From assembly GCA_008638375.1 (NCBI GenBank), contig CM018052.1, forward strand, positions 18,318,450 through 18,382,449: a stretch of DNA of 64,000 bases. The letters are read 5' to 3'. This DNA comes from Nyssa sinensis (Eukaryota > Streptophyta > Magnoliopsida > Cornales > Nyssaceae). The translations under genes were made by a program, and so were the position numbers. Under the pieces are notes generated by a model. That model was given only the letters and a program-made list of their open reading frames with translations. It was not told the origin of the DNA and did no database searches. This document shows, piece by piece, positions 11,641-23,298 of this stretch (positions are counted from its first letter, which is position 1; each line of letters begins with the position of its first letter).

Positions 11641-13309
11641 TCCTTTAAAGATCAACCAAGATTAGCCCAGAATCAAAAATGAGGAGCTTTGCAAGCCAAA
11701 TATCATTCTTTTATTTTTCATGGATAATATCTATCTGTCTTTCCTCGTGTTTCAATAAAGATTCTCTTAAGAAACTTTCAACAAAATGTTTGTATGATTT
11801 ATCTTGATTCCTTAAGAAAATAAATGTCATCAAATTCACAATAAGATTAAATGCGTTGAATCTGAGCATCATCGAACTTCATCAATCATCTTGATTTTCT
11901 CATTGTTTACCAATTCATCTATTTGTCTTAAAGGCATCTTGTTTGATTCAATCACCATCCAAAGAAGATAATCATCAACATCTCGAGTCTCAACAATGTG
12001 ATTGTTCCCTAAAAGCAAGTAATTCCAAGGATAGGAGGCCATCACTTGGCAAACCAAATCTATCTTAATGACCCATATCAAGATATCTACTTACAAACCC
12101 TTTGAGCCTGATTAATCAACCTTTCTTTCTTAAACCTATCTACCAAACCTTAGGGGTGAAGCTTATTATATGTGCCCTTTCACATGCCATCATAGAAGAA
12201 CTATAAAAGCAAATAAAAGAAACATATTTGTCCAGTGTGAGGGAAAACATTTCCAAGCAAGGAAGTGAGAATCATCAAAGAAGAATCAAAAGCAAAGAAA
12301 AGAAAATCTTTGCCTCATTGAAGGAAAACATTTCTAGGCAAGACAGTGACAAAATAACTATCAAGGAAGAGTCAAAAAGGAAAGAAAAAAAAATCTTTGC
12401 CTCATTAAAAGAAGAATTTTTCAAGCAAAGAAGCAGGAAATTAGTTACTCAAGATTTGAATAGATCAAGGAGTTTCAAGCGAGCAATGAAATACGTTAGA
12501 CGTGATTCTCCAAAAATGAGATATGTAGGAAGCCTAAGAAGTCACTATAGGCTCGATCTTGAAAGTCATGCTAAAAAAGGTCATGCATATCAAGGTCATG
12601 CCTGTCAAAGTTATTCACATCAAGGAGATGCATACAAGGGGCTTGGTATCATGAACACGGGGTTTTGGGCCTTATATACCTTTCATTTGGTAAACCTTAT
12701 GCTAGCCTACATTTTGTCCCTAATAATAAGACCACCTTGAGATTTTTCTTACTTAAGGGTATTGTCACATTTCAACTGAAAGCTCTTTCAAAAGGTCTTA
12801 CAAATAGGTAGATCATATAGCAAATGATTTCAAACAAGGGACTTTCTCCTTAACTGTTTGCACCTTATTACTTCTTCATTATTCACCCACTTTTTGAAAG
12901 AACTCATCAAGGGACTTATTACCTATCTGTTTGCACTAAATTACTTTTTTACATTCTAAACTAATTCGTCTTTACTTTACAATGGGCTCCTTTATGCCTT
13001 GTTCATTCTAAGAGTAACTCATACTTTTACAAATCATACAATTTGTCCTAATCAAGGGGCTTCTTCATGTCAATTTAAGGACCTTTTTTTTCTATCTAAA
13101 GGGCTCCATTTCACCTGTACCTTGCCTCGACAACTTTTCCCACATCTTGGGTAAGGTTTCCATTACTTTGGTTCACCCAAATTTTTTTTCATTCAATGAT
13201 TTCATCCAATATGCTTAGTTAAGCACAAAATCTTTTATGAAAATCAATGATTCTCATTTTCTCAAATGATCAGACTAAATCATGTTCAAAATAAATAATT
13301 TGAAGTTTA
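11640..13309 (+). other. Internal region of the gag-only element, with a small repeat; no pol
   Basis: No protease DTG, reverse transcriptase YxDD or integrase motif is visible on either strand. At 12228-12450 a Lys-rich segment repeats the motif EKKIFASLKE three times, with units of roughly 90 bp. A run of CAT-G-CATA-CAAGG blocks follows (12560-12640). The open frame 12228-12740 looks like repeat-derived sequence. The pol region appears deleted or replaced. Confidence 0.5.
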
Positions 13310-13314
13310 CAAAG

Positions 13315-16300
13315 TGTAATATCCCGACCCGGGATATAGCATGTGCACCGGGCTGGACCGGGCTATAAAATGTAATCCCGAATTATAAGCCGTGAAATGA
13401 CATAAATAAAAGTGGATGCGTAATAGACTGTATTGTTTAATTACGATGCATAGGTACGAGAGGCAAACAGTCACGGGTGTCCGGGTGCCGTTGCACCGGA
13501 AGCCGAGTTACTGAAAAACGTGCAAGTGAATGTCGACGCATAATTTTTTTAAGTAAATTTAAATGATTATGAATATTATATATATATATATATACGGTTG
13601 GATGATATATATATATATATTATAATACAATATAATTAAATGAAAGGAAATAAAATGGAAAGAAGGGAAATCAAATTGGAAGTAGTGAACTGCATGTGGG
13701 TCATGTGTGGTGGCAACATGCGGTGCATGTGTGTGTTAGGGGGCAAGGCCACCGACTGAAAATCAGCCAAGAGAAAGCTGTGTGTGAGGTGTTGTTTGTG
13801 TGTGTGCTGTCACCGCGACTACAGGTGGCAAAAGCCACCGACAAGGGATCGGTTAAAGAGAATGAAGAAAGAGATTGGAAGGGAGATAAAACTGAATCGC
13901 AAGAAGCTAGAGAGAGAGAGAACCGATTTAAGCAGTTGAAGGAAATCAGCAACTAAAACAGGTAACCAAATCTTGCTGTGTTGCGTGGGTTCTTCTTGCA
14001 TGCTATTGTGAATTGGTAGGACTTGAAACAGGGAAGAAAAAAATAAGAAAAACCAGAACTGGTTTACAGCTGGTAATGGTGATTAAAAATAGGTGAAACC
14101 AAATCAAGATTTGAACCATAATATGGATAGGAAACGTCTCCAGGGACCCAACGCACTTTGAATCAGCTTAAATGGTCAAGAAATGGCCATTCCGTGGCCA
14201 GTTATTCCCTCACCGGTGCAACGCCGGAAACTGGGAATGGGTGCGTGAAACCGGTGATGTTGGAGGTTAAAACGAGTCTTAAAATATTCCTTACAATTTT
14301 AGAATTCATTGGGAAGAAAAACAGTAGATTTTGGACGTGAAATCGCTAAGATCCGTAGAGAATTTCACTGCTCCGGCGACTGTGGCAGGAATTCCACCGG
14401 AGAAGGTGACCGGATTGTCGAGGGAGCTACCGGGTCAAAACGGGACCGGGTTTGGGTCGGACCGGGTCGGGACCCGACCGAAAATGATTAGGGGCAGTGA
14501 TGCTATGTCGTTTTGAATGTAAAATTAAAATCAATTGGGCTTGTTTGGTCACGGATATAAGGGATTGGAATTGGGTTGGAGTTGTCCAAACCGTGGATAA
14601 GGTAAGAGAATTGGATATCTCAATCCGGTTCTCTGAAGTCAACTGAACCGGTTGGTTCACAGTGGAATGGAACCGGTTTAGGGTTTCTGGTTCTGAACCA
14701 ACTGGTTCAGACCGCAACTCTGCATAATTACATTTTGACCCCAAAAGTTATAGATAATTCCACTAAGGCCCAACAGAGAAATGTTAATTTTACAAAAATA
14801 CCCCTGACTCAAAAGTGGGTCAAATGAGGTCCAAATAGGGCAAATGAATAGTCAATTTTTATTATCTCGCATGCTCTGAGTCCAATGGTGAGGTCCGTTT
14901 CACGAGACGGAGTCCCAAAAAGTTACGACTTGTAAAAATGACCAAAATACCCCTGCTTCATAGGTGAGTCAAATGGACTCCAATTGAATTAAATAATTAG
15001 TGAATTTTTATTATTCTGAACCTTCCGAATCTATTGGTAATGTCAAAATTATGAAAAGAGGTTCCGAGAACAACGGACATATAAAGTCTAAATAAGTATT
15101 AGAAATACTGATCATAGCAAGGCATAGAATTTGGTGAATAGAAATTATTCTGAAACGTATTTACTGATATATAGGGAACTCAACGGGAAAAGGAAAACCT
15201 ACAGGAGACTGATTTAGCAATGCATTAGAGGTAAGTAGATCCCTTTTCTCTTCCATGTGGTGTTATCAAGCCAAGTTCATTCTTTTACCGCCAAACTTGT
15301 ACTCCTGAGCGTATCTGATGTTATTGTCTCCACAATGTGATATTGTTCTATCTGGTGGACATTGATTTATTGTGTACCGTTTTCATCATGTTGAACCGTG
15401 CTTTGAAATGCCTATTGTTATGTTTCCATTGAATTTATGATATTCCATTTTTATATACTCCTATGGAATCATTTATGATCATGAAATGTTTATGTATACT
15501 GGATTTGTGCTCAGTCACAATATCCATCCGATGCTTTTAAATTTATTGAAGACCTTCGGGTCGAGTCCGTGAACGGACATATGGCCATACACTGGAATGC
15601 ACTGAAGGGGGTAAACCGGGCCCCCAAGGACCGAGGGCATATCAAGCCCTGACACAGAATAAAAGCATCTCTTATACGATTGTTCAACTATAATTGTTGA
15701 ATTACATTGTTCTTGTGATTATCTTGTATTGCGAGATATTCCTTTATTGATTTATTGTGATCAATTATAATGGTAGTACTTTCTTGTTATTGTATTATCG
15801 TCGGGAATTCCAGGACATTGTTATGCCATTCCTACTGATTACACATTGTGATCCCACTGTTCATTTGCCACTGTTCACAAGTTAAGAGTTTCATGTTGAT
15901 GTTATGTCCCTTACTCCTAATTGTACATTGTGTTCCATTGTTTATTGGCCCTCATGGCAACTGTTCCCATTGGCTATCATAGCATCTTATTTCTTATGAT
16001 TGGCTATCATATTCTTGTTCTTAGATTCATATTCTTTTATGATCCTCGATACCAGTGTCGGAGATCTGTATTTACTTGCTGGGCTCTTGTAGCTCATTCC
16101 ACCCTCCTCATCCCCATTTCAGGTACTGATGCCGCGAGACCCCGGTAGGAGTTTAAAGACATAGAAGGACATTTGGGGAAATGCATCAGTTTATGTTTTA
16201 GTTCTCCCATGTATTCACCACCCTCGGGTGCTGGTCATGTTTGGTTCTTATTTTGTTTATGTAGAACCATATTATGTATTGTAAAGACTTTCGCTAACAT

Positions 16301-16478
16301 TGTGTATTGAAAGACTTCCGCTGATGTACTATTACTGATAAGACTTCCGCTGTTATTGTTTTGAGGTTTTAGTACTTTGCATATTAGTACTATGATACAG
16401 GAATGGAAAAAGTAGGGACGGCCTTCGGGTCGGCCCCGCGACACGAGATCCGCATAGGGTGGGTTTCGGGTCGTGACA
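13315..16478 (+). repeat. Solo LTR (3164 bp), Tekay-like, with TSD CAAAG
   Basis: Begins TGTAATATCCCGACCCGGG and ends GGGTTTCGGGTCGTGACA. It is flanked by a perfect 5-bp duplication CAAAG (13310-13314 and 16479-16483), so both ends are certain. There is no internal region, no gag-pol and no second LTR: the state left by recombination between two LTRs. It ends in CGTGACA like the other Tekay-type LTRs here and contains the same ATGGTGAGGTCCGTTT block (about 14880). (TA)n runs lie at 13577-13620. Open frames inside (13696, 14158, 14427, 15921) have no recognisable domain. Confidence 0.88.
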
Positions 16479-16483
16479 CAAAG

Positions 16484-18498
16484 GAATCTTCCAAATCATT
16501 TGGAAAAGAAAAAATATTTTGTTCATGAACTTAATGATAAGTCTTTAGTTGATCAGGTCTCCTAAGCCTTCATAGTGTCAATTCACAACTTGAGCAAATT
16601 TTCCCAAAACATCTTCAAAGATGGGCAATCTCACCACTTAAAACCAAACAATGGTTCTTTTGACTAAAGCAACCAACTTGATTACCAATGAGATAAGGGC
16701 TAGCAGAGTCCAAGCAAAAAGTCATAATTTTTTCTCTAAATGAAAAATCTTTTTCAAAAATGGTAAAAACATACTTCACAACAATCTCTTTTATTCAAAT
16801 GACAACATCCCATCACTCCTATCTGAGTTGAGTATATTCTCCTTAATCCTTTATAAGTTGAGTATATTTTCCTTACTCCCCTCTAAGTTGAGTAAATTTC
16901 ATATTCCTCTAGCAGAGGTAAGAGTTCTTCATTAATATGATTTTTTTATAACTTTCGACACTCCTATCTAAGTTGCATTCTACCTTTTCTATCTAGGTCA
17001 AGGTTGCTTCTTGCATATCTTGATCTATTTTAGGCAAGAAATTTTATCAACCCCTATCTTTAGTTAAGTGTATCATTTTGAGCGTATCTTCTTTCAAAGT
17101 TGAGTACACTTCTTGTTATCCTATCCTAAGCAAGTGTTGAGCAATACGAGTTTATGGTCTAAAACTAGATCAAACTCTTCCCTATAGAGTCACACATAAT
17201 TCCATCATTATAGTCGAGTTAACCTAATTCATCTTCCCAGTGAGTCATAATCAAACATCCCCTATGGAGTCTTTACTTTCCACACAAGTCGTCAAAGGAC
17301 GCAATTTCATCAACCTATTAGGATGAAGCTCCCTTTTAAATAAGTCGTTTGAGAACGCAATTATATCAACCTATTAGGATGAAGTTCCATTTTAGGTAAG
17401 TCATCTAAGGACACATTTTATCAACCTATTAGGATGGAGTTCCCTTCTAGGTAAGTCGTCTAATGATGCATTTCATTAACCTATTCGGATGGAGTTCCCT
17501 TTTTGGTAATTCGTCTGAAGATGCATTTTGTCAACTTTTTAGGATAAAGTTCCCTTCTAGGTAAAATGTTTGAGGACATAACCCATCTAAGCAAATCATT
17601 TGAGGACGTAATACATCTAGGAAAAAATCGTCTGAGGACGTAATCCTTCTAGTAAAAACATCTGAGGATGTAATCCATCTTGGAAAATCGCCTGAGGACG
17701 TAATCCACATCAGAAAACCATTTCAGGACGTAATCCATCTCGACAAACCATTCACCAAGGACAGAATTCATCTCGACAAATCGTCTGAGAACGTAATCCA
17801 TCTTGGCAATCCATCTATTAAGGACATAATCTCATTATAAATCCTATTAAGATAGAATTCATTTCTGACAAGCCGTCCATCATATCATATCTTATAATCC
17901 TATTAGGATGAAATTTCCTCTTAGGTAAGTTGTTTGAGGATGCAATCTTATCAACTTATCCGGATGAAATTCCCTTTTAGGTAAGTTATCTCAGGACACA
18001 ATCTTATCAACCTATTAGGATGGAGTTCCCTTTTAGGTAAGTTGTCTGAGGACTCAAATTCATTATCTTGGTAGGATAGCATTCCTTTTAGGTAAGTTGT
18101 TTATCATATTCTATCTTATCAACCTACTATGATAGAATTCCCTTTTAGGTGAAATGTTCGAGGACGTAAGATCATCTCATGAGAACACAACCTCATGAAT
18201 GACTTGTTAGGATCGTGTTTCTTACCAATTAAGACTTTAATGAGTCATTTTCGAAGGAGTAGCCTCACAAAAATCTTATCGAGACGAGTCTCTTTAGAGA
18301 AATCTGGTAAGGACAACCCTCATTTCCACTGGTCACGAACTCCAAACGATTTGATTCGCCTAAGAGTGATACGTAGGAATCTCATAGAGTAATAAGTTTG
18401 ACCATGTCAAACAAAAAATCATAATCAAGGTCAAAATAGACATTTTTTTCTTGTGTCGACGTTTACTTCCTTATAAGTTCCATCAACGAGGGACTTTC
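16484..18498 (+). repeat. 3' internal region of the gag-only element with degenerate tandem repeats
   Basis: About 17280-18190 consists of diverged units of roughly 55-60 bp, each with CCTATTAGGATGGAGTTCCC, TTTAGGTAAGTCGTCTGAGG and a following ACGCAAT-like stretch. Before it, 16800-16900 repeats TAAGTTGAGTATATTTTCC at short intervals. Tandem repeats between the coding region and the 3' LTR are characteristic of Tat elements. No gene is seen. Confidence 0.65.
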
Positions 18499-20672
18499 TA
18501 TAGACACTTCATTTTGTGACCCTTGATTATGTAGTAACAATTTGGTAATTATGCCAAGAAACCTACTCTAAGCAGGACTTATCTTGACAGAGTCTTATTC
18601 CCATTAGGACTCTCCTACCAGAGTCTCATTCCTATTAAGACTCCTCTTAGTAGAGTCATATTCTTGTTAGGACCCTCCTTCTAGAGGCTTAGTTCCATTA
18701 GGACCCTTCTTAATAAAGTACTATTCTTGTTAGGACTCTCCTGTTAGAGTCGCATTCCCATTAGGACTCTTCCTAATAAAGTCTTATTCCCATCAAGACT
18801 CTCTTGCTAGAGTCCTAGTTCCATTAGGACTCCTCTTGATAAAGTCTTATTCCCGTTAGGCCTCTCCTATCAGTGTCTCAGTTCCATTAGGACTCCTCTT
18901 GATATTGTCCTATTCCTATTAGGACTCTCCTATGAAAGTCTCAGTCCACGTAAGACTCTTCTTGATAGAGTCTTACTCTCGTTAGGACTCTCTTGACAAA
19001 GTCCCACTCTTATTAGGACTCTTTTTGTTAGAGTCTTACATTTATTTAGACTCGTCCCACGATGGTCCCACATCTAGTAGGACTTTTTATGTAAGAAACC
19101 CACCTTGGTTAAGACTCTTTTGCCTATCGGAGGGCATTTCGATAATTTTGGCACCCTTTTGCTCATTAAGGGCATTTTGGTAATTTATGCACAATCCAAC
19201 CCTCAGTAGGACTTCCTAGTCACTTGAGAGGCGTTTTTTTTTTATTTTCATATCATTTTACCCATGTGAGGGTAATTTGGTAATTTCAGCCCTTTGGTGA
19301 CAAATTAAGGATAATTTAGTCATTTCATATATCTTGTGACAATCTAGAGATTCTTCACTGAATTGGGGGCAATTTGGTAATCTTGAGTGATAGTAGTTTA
19401 GTTAGGCATAATTAGTACTTTCCACTTTTAGAGTTTCCATAAATCTGGTTGTATGATATTTCCTTAAATGGAGATACATTAAACTTGGACATTTTTATTT
19501 TAGAGTTTATTTTCTAATTAAATTTTGTTTCTCTTTTATCTCATTGCCTTTTGCATGTAGACACCAATTCTATTGGTTCTTACATTGTCATAATTATTTA
19601 TTAATTCATTTAGTTACGAAAATATTCCTTAGAACAATTATTTAATTTTTTATTTATTTAATTAGATGATTATCACTCAAGACATGATCCTAGCCCTCCA
19701 TTTTAGGGTTTCATCTTAGACCCTTGGATCAAATCTCCATATTTTTCCTATAAATAGAGCCCCCTAGCCATCAATTTTCAAGAAAAACACAATTTCAATA
19801 GCTTTACGGTATCAACATAATTCCAAAGTTCTCTTTACAAGAACTCTCACTCTCCCGAGGCCGAAACCCTACCGAAGTGTCAACTTTCCTTTAAGAAGGA
19901 AGCAAAAGTGATGCTTTCCAAATCAAAGAACAAGCTAGAGATCTGCCCGACTAAAACATTCAGACCAGATTGTCCAAACCGAAGTGTTGCTTGACTCCTA
20001 TAACTAAATAAGGTACGCTTTCAAACCCTTAACATTTTTTTTTAGATCCGATTCATCTTGCCTATTTTATCACTCTTGATAAAAGTGGGTAAACCGGAGA
20101 ACTACGTGACTCCAATTCCATTTTTTCAATGGATATGTAGAAATCCTTCAAGCCTGAGTCATATATTCTTTTTGTCTTTTATGTTTTATTTTATTTCTTC
20201 ATGCTAGATCCTTTATTATTTATCTTTTCTAGACTCACATCTCTTGCTTCTATTTTCTCATGACAAAATAACCTTGCAAGTGAATATTTGAGGCTGATCC
20301 ATTCAAACCAAAAGGGGGTGGGTGCCTAACAGTTTCCCACTCCGTACCTTAGCCCCCGGATCTATATTTTTTTTGGTTTCGTAATTTGGATGTTTTATTT
20401 TATTTGATCCAAGTCAAGGGATCTTTAGAATGTCATTAGGAGAAAAAGCAATGTAATTTCAATTATTTCATTCCTTTTCAGTTTCTTTTTAACTACTTTC
20501 TGTTGTAACGGGTTTGCTTGTTTCTTGTCCAAAAATAAGTTGGCAACTCCTCACTTTTTCTATCTCCTATAAGAGGCATTCTTTCCCATTTCAGGGAAGA
20601 AGACAACCGAGATCCCTCTAAATCCACAAAATGGGATTAAAATCTCCTTTTTTTTCGGTGTTGGCGCCCACA
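18499..20672 (+). repeat. 3' LTR of the Tat/Ogre-like element
   Basis: Pairs with 6300-8659 along its whole length but is shorter, mainly in the roughly 60-bp array (18560-19110). A good TATA box (TATAAATAGAGC) starts at 19749. It ends GGTGTTGGCGCCCACA at 20672, after which Tekay-like gag sequence resumes. Confidence 0.75.
19749..19756 (+). promoter_or_regulatory. TATA box of the Tat/Ogre-like LTR
   Basis: TATAAATA followed by GAGCCCC. The other LTR has TATAAGTA at 7751 in the same context. This is the likely core promoter of the element, with transcription starting about 30 bases downstream. Confidence 0.55.
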
Positions 20673-21330
20673 TTACTGTTTGAGGGAGATGCCATAGATT
20701 GGTGGGATGTACTTAGACTTTCTATGGTGGTATCATGGGACGTGTTCACAATCGCCTTTCTTAAGAAGTATTTCCCCCTAGTCATCGGAGATGCAATGCG
20801 CCAAGAATTCCTTTACCTGTACCATAGTGATATGACCATGACTCAGTATGACTCAATATAATGTACACATTTCTTAGTTTGGACACAAACCTACCATCTG
20901 AATTAAGGTAGTACCACTCAAGTTGTGAGTTTATTCTGAGTTAGTAGAGCAAGCCTTACTAATTTAGGTAAAGGTAGATGATTCTATAAAGATTCAGGAT
21001 CTCTGATATCCATCCAGAAAGATTAGCACTATCTCGAGAGGTGGGAAAAGAAGAGGCAAAGAGAGGGGGGCCGTTCAGTTTTAGGGACCAGCACAGTCAT
21101 TTGCACGATCAACACCTACTTCTTATATACTAGGAAAGAATTCTCATGGAGAGATGACTTGATTTTCATGTCAGCAACTAGGGCATTGTAGGTCAAACTA
21201 CCTACAGAGGGGACAAACTTAGTCACAGGGTAGGGGGCAAGCATTAAGTAGTGGCCAAGGACATTCACGGGGTGTAGACCAGTTATAGGGGCACAGTAGA
21301 ACCCTAGTGTTTTCGATGTGTTCTGGTGGG
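20673..21330 (+). pseudogene. Tekay-like gag, continuation after the nested insertion
   Basis: Right after the inserted LTR the frame reads LLFEGDAIDWWDVLRLS, then VFTIAFLKKYFPL and REFLYLYHSD-like sequence (about 20673-20860). That is the middle of the retrotransposon gag domain and directly follows the part left at 6299. A degraded zinc knuckle (CQQLGHCRSN near 21165) and a run rich in Gly, Gln and Ser follow. Stops and shifts are frequent after 20860. Later parts of this element (reverse transcriptase, integrase, 3' LTR) are not recognised in the window. Confidence 0.65.
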
Positions 21331-21729
21331 ACACTTTTCCTAATAGTGCATAACACCATAGAGAATTGATACTTCTTTGCACTATCAATAGACTTACTCT
21401 TCACAGACTATTCAGTCTAGCCAAAGTTTTCATCCATCGCTTCCACCAGTACTTACCTTTTTAGTACAGAGCTCTAGGCCAGCTCTTGGACCTTCCTCAT
21501 CAGTAATCGGGCCATAGGCTTCCCACTAGGGAATGGTACAACAGAGTTATTCACATCCTCTTATTCATGGGATGGTATTTGAAGATCTTTTAAATGCTCA
21601 CCTTGGAGTTTCATTGTACTTAAATGATCCCCAATGCTAAGGGGTTGTTTGTCAAGTTCAAATATCACTTCTAACCCTTCAACATTTTGCTAGTCTGATA
21701 AGAGGGCTTATTTCCTATAGTGTTGTTCT
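21331..21729. other. Degenerate sequence, nothing recognised
   Basis: The stretch lies between Tekay-like gag remains and an oppositely oriented Tat fragment. The short frames here match no family I know. Confidence 0.4.
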
Positions 21730-22600
21730 AATTGTTATTTAGCGGTCTTTCTTTTTATGGCCACCACAAAACATTCTTTGGAAGAAAATTGATATCCTCT
21801 TTCTATCAACATGTGATTGCCCACTAGGAGCTTCAAGCACTGGTGCGAGGTTGATGTAACAACCTCCATCACATACAGCTACAGTTTTCCCAAGATCATA
21901 TTGTAAGGAGAAGAGAAAGTCCATGACCACAAACTCTAAAAAAAAAATTTTGTTCCTTACATCTTGCCATAACTAAAACTTTCCCTTTTCCTTTTAGGGA
22001 ATATGGATCCCTATCAAAACAAATCATGGTCATCTTAATTAGATACATCTCTACTTCTAGGGTCTTAATTTTCTCCAAGGTGGAAGTATTGAAGACAACA
22101 TTTACTGAGCTCTTAGTATGTACAATGATCCTTCTCACCTTAACATTTGACACTATCAAGCTGGCCATTAAGGCATCATCATTTGGGAGGTGTACCCCTT
22201 TTAGATCCTTATCTACAAAGGCAATTTTTGGTGATTTTCTGGCCTTCTTCATTCATGTAAACTTGATGATTAAGAGGATTCCTCGCCTTCCTAACCAATC
22301 TCTAATTTTGCCTATTAAAAAATTTGAGTAGATTTAAACTCACATATAGGGGTGTAAATCACCTAATAAAACTATTTTTCTCCTAGTTATCATTACCTTG
22401 GGGATTCGAGGCACTCTCTTCCCTTTTTGTTTTATTTTTCCCACTCGATTTTTCGCAAAACAATTCACATAACTTTTCTCCTCTAGTTAGTTCCTTAATC
22501 TCTACCTTTAGTGTTTTTCATTCATCGGTCGTATGGCCATATGATTGTAATGAAAATCACAATACTTAGATCTATCCCTTTGTTAGGGGTTTCTCTTCAT
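21730..22600 (-). pseudogene. Minus-strand Tat-type gag end and protease fragment
   Basis: Reading leftward, a degraded Cys/His motif of Tat gag (SYGHTTDE-like, about 22590-22500) is followed by a protease-region segment IAFVDKDLKGVHLPNDDALM (from about 22225). This resembles the Tat-B sequence QFTEQDLAGVHCPHSDAL, with VRRIIVHTKSSVNVVFN where Tat-B has RRVLVDTGSSVNILF. The catalytic DTG is changed to HTK, so it cannot be an active aspartic protease. It is an isolated inverted fragment with no LTR beside it, and the left boundary is approximate. Confidence 0.6.
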
Positions 22601-22639
22601 CTATTCAAGCCATCATAGTGTCTCCTTGTGCTAGATTTG

Positions 22640-23298
22640 GTGCATGACGTATATAAAGGAAGCATTCTACGTAATGAACAAAATGAAACTTAACATTGAA
22701 ATGCAGAGGCTAACTCCCCTTCATTTTATGCCAAACCCTTCTTGTGATGATTCTATTATTTGGACCCTTACTGCTACTGGAATCTATTCATCTCATTTAG
22801 TATGGCAATCGTCAGACCCCTTTACCTCACATGGATTGGTCGCACTTAGTTTAGTGAGCTTACATTGTCCATGGATTCTCATTCATTATGTAGTTTCTTT
22901 GCAAAAACATATTACCTACAAGACACAAGAATTATTCAGTGAGGCATCTCTACCTCACCTATTTGCTTACTCTATCAATCTGAAAAATGAGTCCACTAAG
23001 CATACATTTTTCACCTGCCCTTTTCTCCCACAATTAATGGACTCACAGCTAACAAAATTTTCTAAGTAAGAGGCTTCTTGCTAATTGGTCCCTTGAGCTT
23101 CAATGGGCTATTCAAGCCCTTAAAGTAAAGGGGTACCTCCCCAATTTGAGAAGGCGGTGCTTAGCTATTACTGTTTACTACCTTTATAAGGAAAAGGTAC
23201 AAATGTTTGTGGAGAAATAGATCTTCTTGCACTGTTGCCATCCTTACTGAGATTAAGAATGCTAGCATGCATTGGAACCTTCCAAGGACAATATTCTC
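22640..23298 (+). pseudogene. LINE 3' coding end (zf-RVT region), truncated
   Basis: The frame from about 22644 reads IEMQRLTPLHFM, then DDSIIWTLTATGIYSSHLVW and NESTKHTFFTCPF. This follows the zinc-binding region at the C-terminus of plant LINE reverse transcriptases (consensus W-T-x-S-G-x-Y-S, then ES-x-x-H-x-F-F-x-C). A further C-terminal trace (AITVYYLYKEK) continues near 23170 after stops. The endonuclease and reverse transcriptase core are absent, typical of 5'-truncated LINE insertions. The copy is interrupted at 23298 by the copia element. Its 3' tail is at 30704-30872. Confidence 0.65.

Larger units (their letters stand above)
6300..20672 (+). mobile_element. Decayed Tat/Ogre-like Ty3/gypsy element with gag but no visible pol
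   Basis: Two diverged direct repeats, 6300-8659 and 18499-20672, share their start (TAGA, then CATTTTGTGACCCTTGATTA), an internal array of roughly 60-bp units, a TATA region and their end (TTTTCGG, then GGTGCC or GGCGCC). They flank an internal region with a degenerate Tat-type gag. The element interrupts the Tekay-like gag: the flank is GTTCT at 6295-6299 and TTACT at 20673-20677, consistent with a mutated 5-bp target duplication. No reverse transcriptase, RNase H or integrase motif is recognisable in about 6.7 kb of internal sequence once the nested solo LTR is removed. The LTRs are heavily diverged, so the insertion is old. Confidence 0.75.

Noticed and set aside
13696..14744. Small frames in the CAAAG solo LTR as host genes
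   Set aside because: They overlap on both strands, lie between confirmed LTR ends and show no domain.
15160..15260. Splice-like GTAAG and TATA motifs in Tekay-type LTRs as a gene promoter
   Set aside because: Single short motifs in AT-rich LTR sequence with no coding region downstream.
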